DNA of 64,000 nucleotides from Rhodocytophaga aerolata (lineage in GTDB: Bacteria; Bacteroidota; Bacteroidia; Cytophagales; 172606-1): contig NZ_JAUKPO010000013.1 in NCBI RefSeq assembly GCF_030503435.1, positions 1 to 64,000 of the forward strand, written 5' to 3'. Within the stretch, counting starts at the first letter, position 1. Every line of letters begins with the position of its first letter. The notes below the pieces were generated by a model. The model worked only from the letters and a program-made list of their open reading frames with translations, had not been told where the DNA came from and made no database searches. Of the stretch, positions 53,623 through 61,892 are shown piece after piece. The translations under genes and the position numbers were made by a program.

Positions 53623-54948
53623 TTACTGCAACTGCGATGGTGTATGTGGATTAGATAACAGTTCTTTAAATAGCTCCCAACGCTTAGCAGTGTTTTGTGC
53701 TGTTCCGCCATTTTTCTCCACATATTGCTTTACCAGATCCTGCCCATAGTTATAGTTAATAACATAGCTGCGGTATTTGTCGATAAAATCCATGCGTTGT
53801 TTGGCCCGGTCGGGTGCCATTAACCCATACTTCACCAGCCAGTCAGCCGCTGCTTCCCTGGTTATTTTTCCATCCAGGTATTGCCTGGCTGCTTCATTAC
53901 CTGCATAGCTCAAACCTTTCGTCAGATCCTGAATGCGGTAGTAGTCGGCAGCTTTTTCTTTGGGCAATCCGGCCAGTGGAAATAATACATCCCGTTCAAA
54001 GCCTACCCGTTCTTCGCCCGGGAAAGCCACATCTATTCCGTAGTTAGCGCTGCCTTCTGCTATTAAGGATTGTGGGCTAAATAAGGGATATACTGAAAAC
54101 TCGATCCAGTTATTACCCCGCACTAGGTTTTTCTCCATTAAGGCATTGTAAACATGGTGGCCGGGATATCCTTCATGGCAGGCCAGATCTATGGCCCGGT
54201 CTATGTATATTGGCAGGTCGGTATTTACCTGGATTAAACTAAAGCTATTCCCCTTATACCAGTTGTAGCCAGACCAGGCTTTATTGGTTACATACTCCAC
54301 CGTGAAATTTTCATTAGAAGGCAAATCTACCTGGGGTAAAGTCCGTTTGCGGGCTTCGGCAATGGCAGCTTTAAAAACCGTATCCAGCTTTTGCTTGGGA
54401 ATAACAAAGCCTTTTTTGTATTCATTCAGGCGGTCAGTAACTGTACCTTTACCCGGAAGAGCTTTATCCAGATCCTGGATCAATTGCTGAAAATGTGCTT
54501 CTGTATGGGTGGGAGCCACGGCATTGTAGAGCAGTTTTGATTCTTCGTCGAATGAATATTTTTTTCCAGACAAGATATTTATCTCTGCCTGTACAGCAAT
54601 GAGTTGCGTTAGCAAAGAATGATGTCTGGCTTTGTCGGAAGCAGATAGGTTGCCTACCTCAATACTTTCCAGCTTTGAAAGCAATGTTTCTACCTGTTTA
54701 CCCAAGGTTTCTGCTGGAAAAGTGGCTTGCTTGCCTTGTGGATCTGGCTTCAGGGAATCGGGACCGTAATAGGCATCTACATAATCGGGGTTATACTGGC
54801 CTATATTCAAGACTAATTGTACATAGGCGGTGGCAAGAGAATCCATAGACACAGGTGGGGTAGTGGTTTCTTGGGTAGTATCGGTTTGTTTGCTTGTACA
54901 GGAGGCCATCAGCATACAGCCAAGAACGAATAAAGGTAAATACTTCAT
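53623..54948 (-). CDS. DUF885 lipoprotein, putative metallopeptidase
   Basis: The 441-residue protein has a lipoprotein signal (LGCMLMASCTSK, lipid-anchored Cys at 16) and a Thr/Gln-rich linker. A helical DUF885 domain follows with ACHEGYPGHHVYNALM, the HEGYPGHH motif thought to bind a metal, and a later Glu in AEGSANYG. The family is related to carboxypeptidase-like metallopeptidases. Its substrates are not established here. It is a single gene between the DUF697 protein and tRNA-Val. Confidence 0.88.
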   Translation of the reverse strand: MKYLPLFVLGCMLMASCTSKQTDTTQETTTPPVSMDSLATAYVQLVLNIGQYNPDYVDAYYGPDSLKPDPQGKQATFPAETLGKQVETLLSKLESIEVGNLSASDKARHHSLLTQLIAVQAEINILSGKKYSFDEESKLLYNAVAPTHTEAHFQQLIQDLDKALPGKGTVTDRLNEYKKGFVIPKQKLDTVFKAAIAEARKRTLPQVDLPSNENFTVEYVTNKAWSGYNWYKGNSFSLIQVNTDLPIYIDRAIDLACHEGYPGHHVYNALMEKNLVRGNNWIEFSVYPLFSPQSLIAEGSANYGIDVAFPGEERVGFERDVLFPLAGLPKEKAADYYRIQDLTKGLSYAGNEAARQYLDGKITREAAADWLVKYGLMAPDRAKQRMDFIDKYRSYVINYNYGQDLVKQYVEKNGGTAQNTAKRWELFKELLSNPHTPSQLQ

Positions 54949-55150
54949 GAATGGGTTGATTACACTGGTTTTTGTAGGTTTGAAAAGTGAAGATACTTAA
55001 AATAAATAATGGCATGAATAGTAAAATCAATAGTTACTCAAGAGAGGACATTTGAGATTATGGTAAAAATTAGATTCAACTGCAAAATTCCACCAATTGT
55101 TGATTGATTTGGAAAGCAAAATCTCCTATTTTAGCAGAGAATTACCTAAT

Positions 55151-55225
55151 GGGATGTTAGCTCAGTTGGTTTAGAGCGCCGCCTTGACAGGGCGGAGGTC
55201 ATGGGTTCGAATCCCTTACATCCCA
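55151..55225 (+). tRNA. tRNA-Val (anticodon GAC)
   Basis: The cloverleaf is complete. The acceptor stem pairs GGGATGT with ACATCCC, the D-stem GCTC with GAGC, and the anticodon stem CCGCC with GGCGG around loop TTGACAG, which gives anticodon GAC (Val). The T-loop is TTCGAAT. The T-stem has one T-T mismatch (second pair). The 3' CCA is not encoded; the discriminator base is A. It is a single tRNA gene followed closely by a terminator. Confidence 0.95.
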
Positions 55226-55232
55226 CAGATAT

Positions 55233-55264
55233 AAAGCCGCTTTTCTCTAATGAAAAGCGGCTTT
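55233..55264 (+). terminator. Terminator after tRNA-Val
   Basis: A perfect 12-bp stem (55233-55244 with 55253-55264) with an 8-nt loop begins 8 nt after the tRNA. It is followed by TATTTTC. Confidence 0.88.
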
Positions 55265-55326
55265 TATTTTCAGGTTTATAGCGTGCAGGCGAAGGATGAA
55301 TAATAAACCCTTCTGCTTTACTTTAT

Positions 55327-56958
55327 CTAATCACCTGTCATAGAAAAGATTTGCAGATTCTGGTCCATTCTTATCTGGGTGAAGATTTTGCGTTTCCGCC
55401 AGTTTTTATTCGCCCGCCGGTATACATAATTCATATAAAATTCCAGGGTATACATTCCGTCCGCATCCTGAGAATAACGAAAGGTATCCCATAGAATCTC
55501 ATGTTTATCCTCAGGTGTTCTTTTCCAGGCAGTTAAAAGCAATTTGTGTAACTTCTTTTCATTTACATTTTGTTCACTAAAGAACTGAGTCAACCTGGGT
55601 GCATAAAAATTGGTTGCCAGGTTTAGTTCTTTCGACCGCAAAGCCGCATAAAAATCTTCAATTCTGTTTTGAAGCTGTTCCGGCGACACACTCACTACCG
55701 GACTGGTTTCCATCGAAAAGCCAGCATGTGCTACGGCTGTTTGAGGAGTTTTGCTAGGCTGCTTCTCATGCATGGTTGCTGTTTGCTCTGATTCCGCTTC
55801 CTTAGTTGCCTGCGCCAACTCTGATGGAGAGGGGACTACAGCAGAAGGTAGTTTTGTTGAGTCAACTGGTTTTGTTGGGGTTTCGGGTTGTTTATCCAGC
55901 GTATCCCTTGTTTCTGCTTCTTCATTCAGGCTGAGAGTGGCTTCCCTGGAAGCAGTATTCTTTACATTTATACCAAGAGCCAAAGCACCTGCCATTAACG
56001 TGAGTACAACCAGCGATTGCCCAATGCGTTTTACCCGTTCCCGTCGCCTGGCTAGTTTGATGGTAGATATATTCTCTGAGGCACTTAACAAACTTCTGTC
56101 GTTAACTTCCTGCATTAATTGCTGAACGATTAACGTTTCCCGTTCATCTTTTTCCTCCAGAAAGGTCTCTTTTAGTTCCTGGAAGTCCTGGAAACGATAG
56201 AAAGGGTTTTTTGCCGTTGCCTTATCTATAATCGCTTGCATAGTATAACTATGGCCAAATGCCTTGGTATATAGTTTTATAGGCGGCAAAGAATGCTGAC
56301 GTATTTTATTATTTATTTCTTCCGTAGATAATACCGGCGGATAGGCACACTGCCTGGTTAATAATTCAAAGAATAGTAAACCCAACAAATATATATCGCT
56401 TCTGGCATCCAGGTTTTCCCCCTGTACATGTTCAGGACTTCTGTATTGAACAGGGAATATATTCAGGTTCTCCAACTCTACTGCCTTATCTACCTGGTTA
56501 ACCCATAAACTGGCCATACCAAAATCTAATATTTTTACCTCTTCCGCAGGTGTAACCAGGATGTTTTCCGGACAGATGGCCATATGAAGAACTCCTCTGG
56601 AATGGGCATACTGAAAAGCATCCGTTAATTGCGAAAAAAGGTCCCAAATCTTTTCTTCAGACAAAGTATAGCCACTTGTCTTTAAATACTGGCAGAGAGG
56701 AGTAGCAAGGATGTGTTCAGAGATTAGATATACTTGATCGTCTTGTCGCAAGCAGGTGTAAAATCTGGCAATGGCCGGATGATTTAGAGCGGTTAACGCA
56801 GCTTGTAAATTTTCCAGATTCTGGTAAACGTTTTCATTGACCAACGAAGGAGGCAAAACCCGGATAGTGACCAACGTAGCTGAGGGGAGGTGATGAGCCA
56901 GGTATACCTTACCCATCCCATCCTCTCTAATCAGTTCTTTAATGCTGTACTCGTTCAT
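55327..56958 (-). CDS. Membrane-anchored protein-kinase-like protein, probable pseudokinase
   Basis: The 543-residue protein has a kinase-fold domain (1-270), a membrane helix near 318-338, a long Thr/Glu/Pro-rich linker and a C-terminal domain (about 425-543) that looks like a SnoaL/NTF2-type fold. In the kinase domain the lobe motif is EDGMGKVYLAHH. The normal ATP-anchoring Lys is Arg33 (LVTIRVLPP). The HRDxKPxN loop reads HMAICPEN, so the catalytic Asp is Ala127 and the Lys is Cys. DFG is kept (145-147) and SPEH/RSDIYLLG follow as usual. It may therefore bind ATP or a partner without phosphorylating. It converges on tRNA-Val. Confidence 0.88.
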   Translation of the reverse strand: MNEYSIKELIREDGMGKVYLAHHLPSATLVTIRVLPPSLVNENVYQNLENLQAALTALNHPAIARFYTCLRQDDQVYLISEHILATPLCQYLKTSGYTLSEEKIWDLFSQLTDAFQYAHSRGVLHMAICPENILVTPAEEVKILDFGMASLWVNQVDKAVELENLNIFPVQYRSPEHVQGENLDARSDIYLLGLLFFELLTRQCAYPPVLSTEEINNKIRQHSLPPIKLYTKAFGHSYTMQAIIDKATAKNPFYRFQDFQELKETFLEEKDERETLIVQQLMQEVNDRSLLSASENISTIKLARRRERVKRIGQSLVVLTLMAGALALGINVKNTASREATLSLNEEAETRDTLDKQPETPTKPVDSTKLPSAVVPSPSELAQATKEAESEQTATMHEKQPSKTPQTAVAHAGFSMETSPVVSVSPEQLQNRIEDFYAALRSKELNLATNFYAPRLTQFFSEQNVNEKKLHKLLLTAWKRTPEDKHEILWDTFRYSQDADGMYTLEFYMNYVYRRANKNWRKRKIFTQIRMDQNLQIFSMTGD

Positions 56959-57038
56959 AATCCAATTATATGATATAAAAAATCTGTATACGTAAAAAGT
57001 CTATACAGGATTATTTGACTACGAGTTCAGTGCCAGCT

Positions 57039-58019
57039 TTATTTTTTTGCTGGAGTCAGCACAATATTCCGGTACTCAATGGGGCCATGGTCGCCTTGCA
57101 GCAGCAGCGGGCCGGGGTTTCCTTCTTTACTATTCAGTGCTCCGCCGGTAATACCAGGAATCTCCCGGTTACAGATCACCATTTTGCCATTGGCTTCTAC
57201 CGTTACCATTCTTCCTACCAGGGTAATATCAAACGTTTGCCATTCGCCGGGTTGCTTATTCACCATTTCGCTTGGGGCAATAAATCCATAAACTCCTGCA
57301 AACAAATCATTAGAAGGCTGTGTGGTGGTGCTATCAGCTATCTGGACTTCGTAACGTCCCCGGAGATACACCCCACTGTTGCTTCCCTTGGGGTAGCGGA
57401 ATTCAATGTGCAGCTTAAAATCTGTAAAAGACTGATCGGTTATCAGATTGCTGCCAGATTTGGGGCTGCGTAAAATGCCATCTACTGCTTGCCATTGATT
57501 TTCGCCTTGTGCGTGCCATCCATCCAGGTTTTTTCCGTTAAACAAGGTAATGGGTTTATCCCAGGTAGGTGTACCGGTTCTACGTAAAGATGGGGCACGG
57601 GTACCAGTCCAGTTTACTTTGTTGCCATTTGGCATAGTCATCGTTCCGGTTAATTGTTCACCTTGTAGACGTCCTTCCACTACCAGGTCATTTTTTTCAG
57701 TTTCCCATTGCGGAGGAATAGAAAAACGCAGTTGACCACCGGTAAATTCTATTTTAGAGATTGGCCTGGCACTTCCGGAAGCCCCTACAAAATAACCTAC
57801 CAGGGTAGCATGTCCGGAATGTTTTACTTCCAGCCAGGAAGGCGTTTCCCCATTAGGCGACTGAACCGTAATATCCCAGCGTCCCAGAATTGGTTCCTGC
57901 GCAGGCGATACGGCTGCAAAAAGCAGACTTTGAGAAACGCCGATACAACTCAGAAATACTACCCATACCAGGCAGTAGCCGTTAATCGAAAGGCATTTGT
58001 AAGTAGGTATTTTAGACAT
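57039..58019 (-). CDS. DUF1080 (3-keto-disaccharide hydrolase-like) exported protein
   Basis: The protein from the ATG at 58019 has 326 residues and a signal peptide with an unusually long hydrophobic start (YCLVWVVFLSCIGVSQSLLFAAV, in pieces). A first beta domain (about 40-150) contains LGRWDITVQSPNGE. The second (about 155-326) is the DUF1080 jelly-roll: ITLFNGKNLDGWHAQG, then FKLHIEFRYPKGSNSGVYLRGRYEVQI and FRNIV-like EYRNIVLTPAKK at the end. Members act on glycosides or 3-keto-sugars outside the cytoplasm. I preferred 58019 over the ATG at 58067, which adds 16 residues before the signal peptide. Confidence 0.88.
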   Translation of the reverse strand: MSKIPTYKCLSINGYCLVWVVFLSCIGVSQSLLFAAVSPAQEPILGRWDITVQSPNGETPSWLEVKHSGHATLVGYFVGASGSARPISKIEFTGGQLRFSIPPQWETEKNDLVVEGRLQGEQLTGTMTMPNGNKVNWTGTRAPSLRRTGTPTWDKPITLFNGKNLDGWHAQGENQWQAVDGILRSPKSGSNLITDQSFTDFKLHIEFRYPKGSNSGVYLRGRYEVQIADSTTTQPSNDLFAGVYGFIAPSEMVNKQPGEWQTFDITLVGRMVTVEANGKMVICNREIPGITGGALNSKEGNPGPLLLQGDHGPIEYRNIVLTPAKK

Positions 58020-58104
58020 GAAGAGAGTGTTTAGGTTAGAATTTGAAACAAAAAGAAAAGAGTACATAGTTAAAAAAATATCTGCTCGAAAGAAAGGCTA
58101 TATC

Positions 58105-58836
58105 CTATTTCAGTTTCACTTGCGTAGAAAGTACAATCCCCTGAATATTTTGCTGCAACTGCCGCATACGGTATACCCGTTCGGCGGGATCATCCGCTTG
58201 CTGGTCTGGCGGACAGGTAAAGTTACCTTCCATACTTTCCAGCTTGTAGCCTACCCGCTGAGTTATCCCAAACATATAAGGCCGCCAGCCCCACCCAATA
58301 TCTTCTTCTACAAATTTCAGGTAGGGAACAAGGTTACGGTTTATCAGAAAAGGGCCATAGGTGTATTCAAAAGCCTTTCCGGTTACCTCAGCGCAGCAGG
58401 CATTGATGGTCGTTTCTGTCAGTTGCTGGAATGGCGGAAAGGAGGCAAACGCCTCAGCTGACCGGGAAGCCAAACGGATACCAACAGTATCAGTATTGGG
58501 AAGCTGGCTGAATATAGGTGGTAGGCCATGCCGGAAAAAATCCAGTTTATCTGGTTCCGTGTAAAATAGATAGGCACTGCCAGCTTCGTATGCCGCCAGT
58601 AAACTCGTTCTGGCTTGTGCCCATACCCCTTTTGCCTCTGCCTGTAAAACGATAAACTGAGGAATACTATGCAGAAAATCCAGAAAGCCGGGGGAAGAAC
58701 CTCCATCGGTAATATAAACCGGTACCTGGCATTCTGCCAGTTGCTGAAGAGATGCCTGAAGAAGTTTTTCTTCTGCTTCGGTACGTGCCCAGGAAATAGT
58801 AGCAATAGCTAGTTGGTTTTTAGGATTTGTATGCAT
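58105..58836 (-). CDS. Unrecognised protein, glycosyltransferase-A-like
   Basis: I do not recognise this 243-residue protein with certainty. It starts MHTNPKNQLAIATISWAR, and the segment VPVYITDGGSSPGFLDFL and AYLFYTEPDKLDFF resemble a GT-A nucleotide-sugar fold, with TEPDK in the position of a DXD metal motif. The C-terminal part has EYTYGPFLINRNLVPYL and DIGWGWRPYMFGI. No signal peptide is present. An ATG at 58872 would add 12 residues; 58836 is better because it begins at the fold. It lies between the DUF1080 gene and the dehydrogenase gene on the same strand and might belong to that operon. Confidence 0.65.
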   Translation of the reverse strand: MHTNPKNQLAIATISWARTEAEEKLLQASLQQLAECQVPVYITDGGSSPGFLDFLHSIPQFIVLQAEAKGVWAQARTSLLAAYEAGSAYLFYTEPDKLDFFRHGLPPIFSQLPNTDTVGIRLASRSAEAFASFPPFQQLTETTINACCAEVTGKAFEYTYGPFLINRNLVPYLKFVEEDIGWGWRPYMFGITQRVGYKLESMEGNFTCPPDQQADDPAERVYRMRQLQQNIQGIVLSTQVKLK

Positions 58837-58908
58837 CAGCTGTGTAAGTAGGTAATGGAAAGAAGGTAACATCCGTCAGGTAGTTCTACCTATCTGGTGT
58901 CTGTACGC

Positions 58909-59742
58909 TTACTTTTTAGTAATATCTTTTACTTGTTCGCGGATGTCGTCCATGTCAAATATTTTAGTCCAGTTTTCTTTGAATAGCAAGGGTTTGGCCC
59001 GTTTACTGATTTTGTAAGCAGCATCAGAAAAAGTACCATTTACTTCTTTAAACAACACCGCAATCTGAATACGTAGATGACCTAATACAAAGTCGCGGGC
59101 AGCCGCTTCTGGTACGCCTAATTGTACAATGCGGTCATATCCTTCTTTTACAACCTCCATACAGGTTTGCGCCAGGGTTTCTACCATAGCAGGCTCCAGA
59201 ATGGCCATTTGCTCCAAGGTAATCCGGTGAGTATCTTTAATAGGACCATACATATCCTGGGCTACTTTTTCACCTAGCTGGTAATGTGCCTCTATGCCAT
59301 GCATTAAGGCAACTACAATAGATTGTTTGGCAGAAATACCTCCATAAAAATCCCGGAAGGCTTTTTCTGTAGGTTCCCAGTTGAAGATAGAGGGGTGGCA
59401 GGGGTGGGCAATTACATAGCCCAGATCATCCCGGTGATGAATTACCCCATCCAGTGGAGCTGCCGGGTCGAGGGTCATTACCAGGGAACCAGGTTTCATC
59501 TGAGGAATAATTTCATCAGAAATGGCTCCGATTGCTACATCCGGCACAGCCAGAATCACTACATCGGACACAGGTACGGCTTCCTTCTGATTACTTACTG
59601 ATACGCCTCTTTGTTTCAGGTTCTCAACCCCTTGCGGGCTTACTTCCAGATAGTCAAGCGTGTACTGTGGACATTTTAAAAAGTTATCGGTTAAGCGGCA
59701 ACCCATTTTGCCACCTGCACCAATTAGTGTAATTTTTGTCAT
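58909..59742 (-). CDS. NAD(P)-dependent dehydrogenase of the 6-phosphogluconate-dehydrogenase-like type
   Basis: The 277-residue protein has an N-terminal Rossmann domain (ITLIGAGGKMGCRLTDNF, then DVVILAVPDVAIG, VMTLDPAAPLDG). A helical C-terminal domain like that of sugar-acid dehydrogenases follows, with AHPCHPSIFNWEP and RIQIAVLF. Family relatives include D-apionate and related sugar-acid oxidoisomerases by my recall. The exact substrate is not shown by the sequence. It is followed by the TIM-barrel isomerase gene upstream (66 nt) and the GntR regulator gene, all on the minus strand, so it probably acts in catabolism of a sugar or sugar acid. Confidence 0.78.
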   Translation of the reverse strand: MTKITLIGAGGKMGCRLTDNFLKCPQYTLDYLEVSPQGVENLKQRGVSVSNQKEAVPVSDVVILAVPDVAIGAISDEIIPQMKPGSLVMTLDPAAPLDGVIHHRDDLGYVIAHPCHPSIFNWEPTEKAFRDFYGGISAKQSIVVALMHGIEAHYQLGEKVAQDMYGPIKDTHRITLEQMAILEPAMVETLAQTCMEVVKEGYDRIVQLGVPEAAARDFVLGHLRIQIAVLFKEVNGTFSDAAYKISKRAKPLLFKENWTKIFDMDDIREQVKDITKK

Positions 59743-59808
59743 GGAGATAGAAGAGGTTAGTAGTATTTTTTTAAATGAATATGCGAGTCTTTACATGATA
59801 TGTTTTTC

Positions 59809-60618
59809 TTACGTAAAATAAGGTTTCAAATACTGTATGCTTTCTGTTGCCCAGGCATCCTCTTTCCCAATTGATTTTTCCAAGGTATCTTCTGGTACTA
59901 CCCATTGTTCCAGAATAGCCGTGTGGCATCTTTGGTAAGGAATAAGTTTTTCGAGCAACCAGGGTACATTGAGCATCCCTTTTCCGGCTGGCCTGCCATC
60001 TATCTGGAAGCCCATCAGGTGGGGCAGGCGTTTAATACCAAAATCTTTTATATGCACATTCACGGTATACGGAGCCAATATCTCTACTACCTGCTCCAGG
60101 CCTTCTCCGGCTCCCATGGAGTTTACAGAATCCAGGCATATTCCCACAAATGGGCTTCCTACCTGTTCAATAATGTAAGCAAATTCTTTGGCTTTCAGCC
60201 GGTCGTGGTTCTCAAGCCCTAAGGTCAATTGGGTATTCTCTAGCTGGGGCAAAAGGACTTTTATGATGGAAATAATGGTATCTACGTTAGGTTCATAATC
60301 TTTAGCATCCACCACAAAGCGGAGCAAGCGGGCATTGAGTTGACGGGCAATACGGATGTACAAATGCAGATGATCCTCAGTTAGTCCTCTTGCACCTATT
60401 TCAAGCGAGATGTTTTTTGCCTGCGCTTCTTGACTGAAGGTACGCAAGCTTTGGGCAGGTAGTTGATGGAGAGGTAGATTATCTCCAACCTGAACCAAAG
60501 ACACGCCAACTTGCTCAGCTTTTGTTAACAAATCAAGTTCTGTTAAGTAAGTTGATGGCCTGTTTTCCGGGGTGCCAACGGCCCATCCGTAGGTATAGGT
60601 GCTAATTCCTAACTGCAT
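59809..60618 (-). CDS. Sugar phosphate isomerase/epimerase (xylose-isomerase-like TIM barrel)
   Basis: The 269-residue protein is a single TIM barrel of the AP-endonuclease-2/xylose-isomerase-like superfamily. It begins MQLGISTYTYGWAVG, and metal-binding residues are visible in ISLEIGARG, LTLGLENHDR, VGICLDSVNSMG, VNVHIKDFG and AILEQWV. These form the usual Glu/Asp/His/Glu set. Members isomerise or epimerise sugars or related acids and can act as dehydratases. It lies 42 nt after the regulator gene and 66 nt before the dehydrogenase gene, so co-transcription is likely. Confidence 0.85.
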   Translation of the reverse strand: MQLGISTYTYGWAVGTPENRPSTYLTELDLLTKAEQVGVSLVQVGDNLPLHQLPAQSLRTFSQEAQAKNISLEIGARGLTEDHLHLYIRIARQLNARLLRFVVDAKDYEPNVDTIISIIKVLLPQLENTQLTLGLENHDRLKAKEFAYIIEQVGSPFVGICLDSVNSMGAGEGLEQVVEILAPYTVNVHIKDFGIKRLPHLMGFQIDGRPAGKGMLNVPWLLEKLIPYQRCHTAILEQWVVPEDTLEKSIGKEDAWATESIQYLKPYFT

Positions 60619-60659
60619 ACATGTAACTTGGTCAATTGTCTTTGTACATTGGTCATTAA

Positions 60660-61673
60660 TTAAAGCGAGTTGCGTTTAATTAAATAAGACGGATTACTGA
60701 TTTTTGCTTTTGCCCGTTTGGTTATTAACTGCCCGACTGTTCGGCCCATTTGTTCGAAGTTGGTAGAGATTACCGTGATGCCTCCTTCCAAAATCTCTTT
60801 CATGGGTGTGTCATCGTATGAAATTAAGCCGATATCTTTGCCAAGTTTTAACCCCAGGTTGTTCACTGCTTTAATAAAATCGATCAAATCGTGGTCGGAA
60901 AACAGCAGGTATGCCTCGCCTTTTTGTAATGGGGTGTAAGCAAACGTGGGTTGAATCTCATAAGGAATCTGGTGCATTTCACAGAACTTCGTGAATCCGG
61001 TGATAATCCTGCTTGGAATGAACTGAAAACGGTCGGTGGAAAGTACCAGTGTTATCTGATGGTATGCTTGCAACAGATCTAGTCCGGAAGATAAGGCATG
61101 AAATATATCTTCCTCAAAATTCTGGTGTACACTAGTATAGTCTCCTGGCAGTTTATCTACAGCTTTATCTATAATTACCAGTTTGTCTTTGGGAATGGTT
61201 TCTACCATAGCTCGTACATCTTCGTTGAAATGAGGCATTATTACATAGTAATTATACTTACCCAAACTGTTTTCAATCAGGCTGGCAAACAAGGGCAAAT
61301 CATAATGATGAAAATAGAGATGAAGTTGCGTATCTGCCGGTAAAGATTTCTTCAACGCATAATATAAGTTTTCTTTATAGGCGTTCAGCGTGTCAAACAA
61401 AAGGAAAACATTCAACTGGCTACGGATTCCGGTAGTGGCTACATAAAATCCTTTGCCATGCTGTGCCCGGATAATCCCCCTTTCCTGTAATTCTTCATAC
61501 GCTTTGGCGACGGTTACTTTGGCTATATTTTGCCAGGCTGATAGCTCACTGATTGACGGCAACTGTTGCCCCTGTTCCAGAAATCCATGTTCTATGGAAT
61601 AAATAACAGCATCCGAAATTTGCTGATATTTTGGCCGGTTAGAGTGCTGATTGATCTGGATTAAATTTTTCAT
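60660..61673 (-). CDS. GntR-type regulator with a LacI-like sugar-sensing domain
   Basis: The 337-residue protein has an N-terminal GntR winged helix (about 1-78; KYQQISDAVIYSIEHGFLEQGQQLPS, in parts, then KVTVAKAYEELQERGIIRAQHGKGFYV). A periplasmic-binding-protein-like sensor follows (about 85-330; NVFLLFDTLNAYKENLY, DIGLISYDDTPMKEIL and MGRTVGQLI). This architecture is common in Bacteroidota sugar regulators, where ligand binding changes DNA binding. It leads the minus-strand catabolic genes and faces the Gfo/Idh/MocA and ABC-transporter genes, its likely targets. Confidence 0.92.
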   Translation of the reverse strand: MKNLIQINQHSNRPKYQQISDAVIYSIEHGFLEQGQQLPSISELSAWQNIAKVTVAKAYEELQERGIIRAQHGKGFYVATTGIRSQLNVFLLFDTLNAYKENLYYALKKSLPADTQLHLYFHHYDLPLFASLIENSLGKYNYYVIMPHFNEDVRAMVETIPKDKLVIIDKAVDKLPGDYTSVHQNFEEDIFHALSSGLDLLQAYHQITLVLSTDRFQFIPSRIITGFTKFCEMHQIPYEIQPTFAYTPLQKGEAYLLFSDHDLIDFIKAVNNLGLKLGKDIGLISYDDTPMKEILEGGITVISTNFEQMGRTVGQLITKRAKAKISNPSYLIKRNSL

Positions 61674-61704
61674 TGAAATAGTATGGGCAATTATGAGCTT
61701 AAGA

Positions 61705-61853
61705 CTAAGCTATTATCCCTTTGCTTAGATGTTTTCAAAGCAATGGAACTCTGGCTTATTTTCTATTTTTTCTTAAGTTTATCTAATTTTATTTTGATAG
61801 CTGCAAATAAATAATATTTTTGCTAAAAGCAATACAGTAGAGTACAGTAGTGT
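61705..61853. promoter_or_regulatory. Candidate regulator sites between the GntR regulator and the oxidoreductase gene
   Basis: CTAAGC (61705-61710) and GCTTAG (61723-61728) form an inverted repeat with an 18-bp centre spacing. A tandem duplicate of a 10-bp unit ACAGTAG(A/T)GT lies at 61834-61853, 40 bp before the plus-strand gene. Either could be the operator of the divergent GntR-type regulator. The repeats are real but the link to the regulator is a guess. Confidence 0.35.
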
Positions 61854-61892
61854 AAAATTCCTGTATATTCTTTTTTAGAACTTCACCTATTC

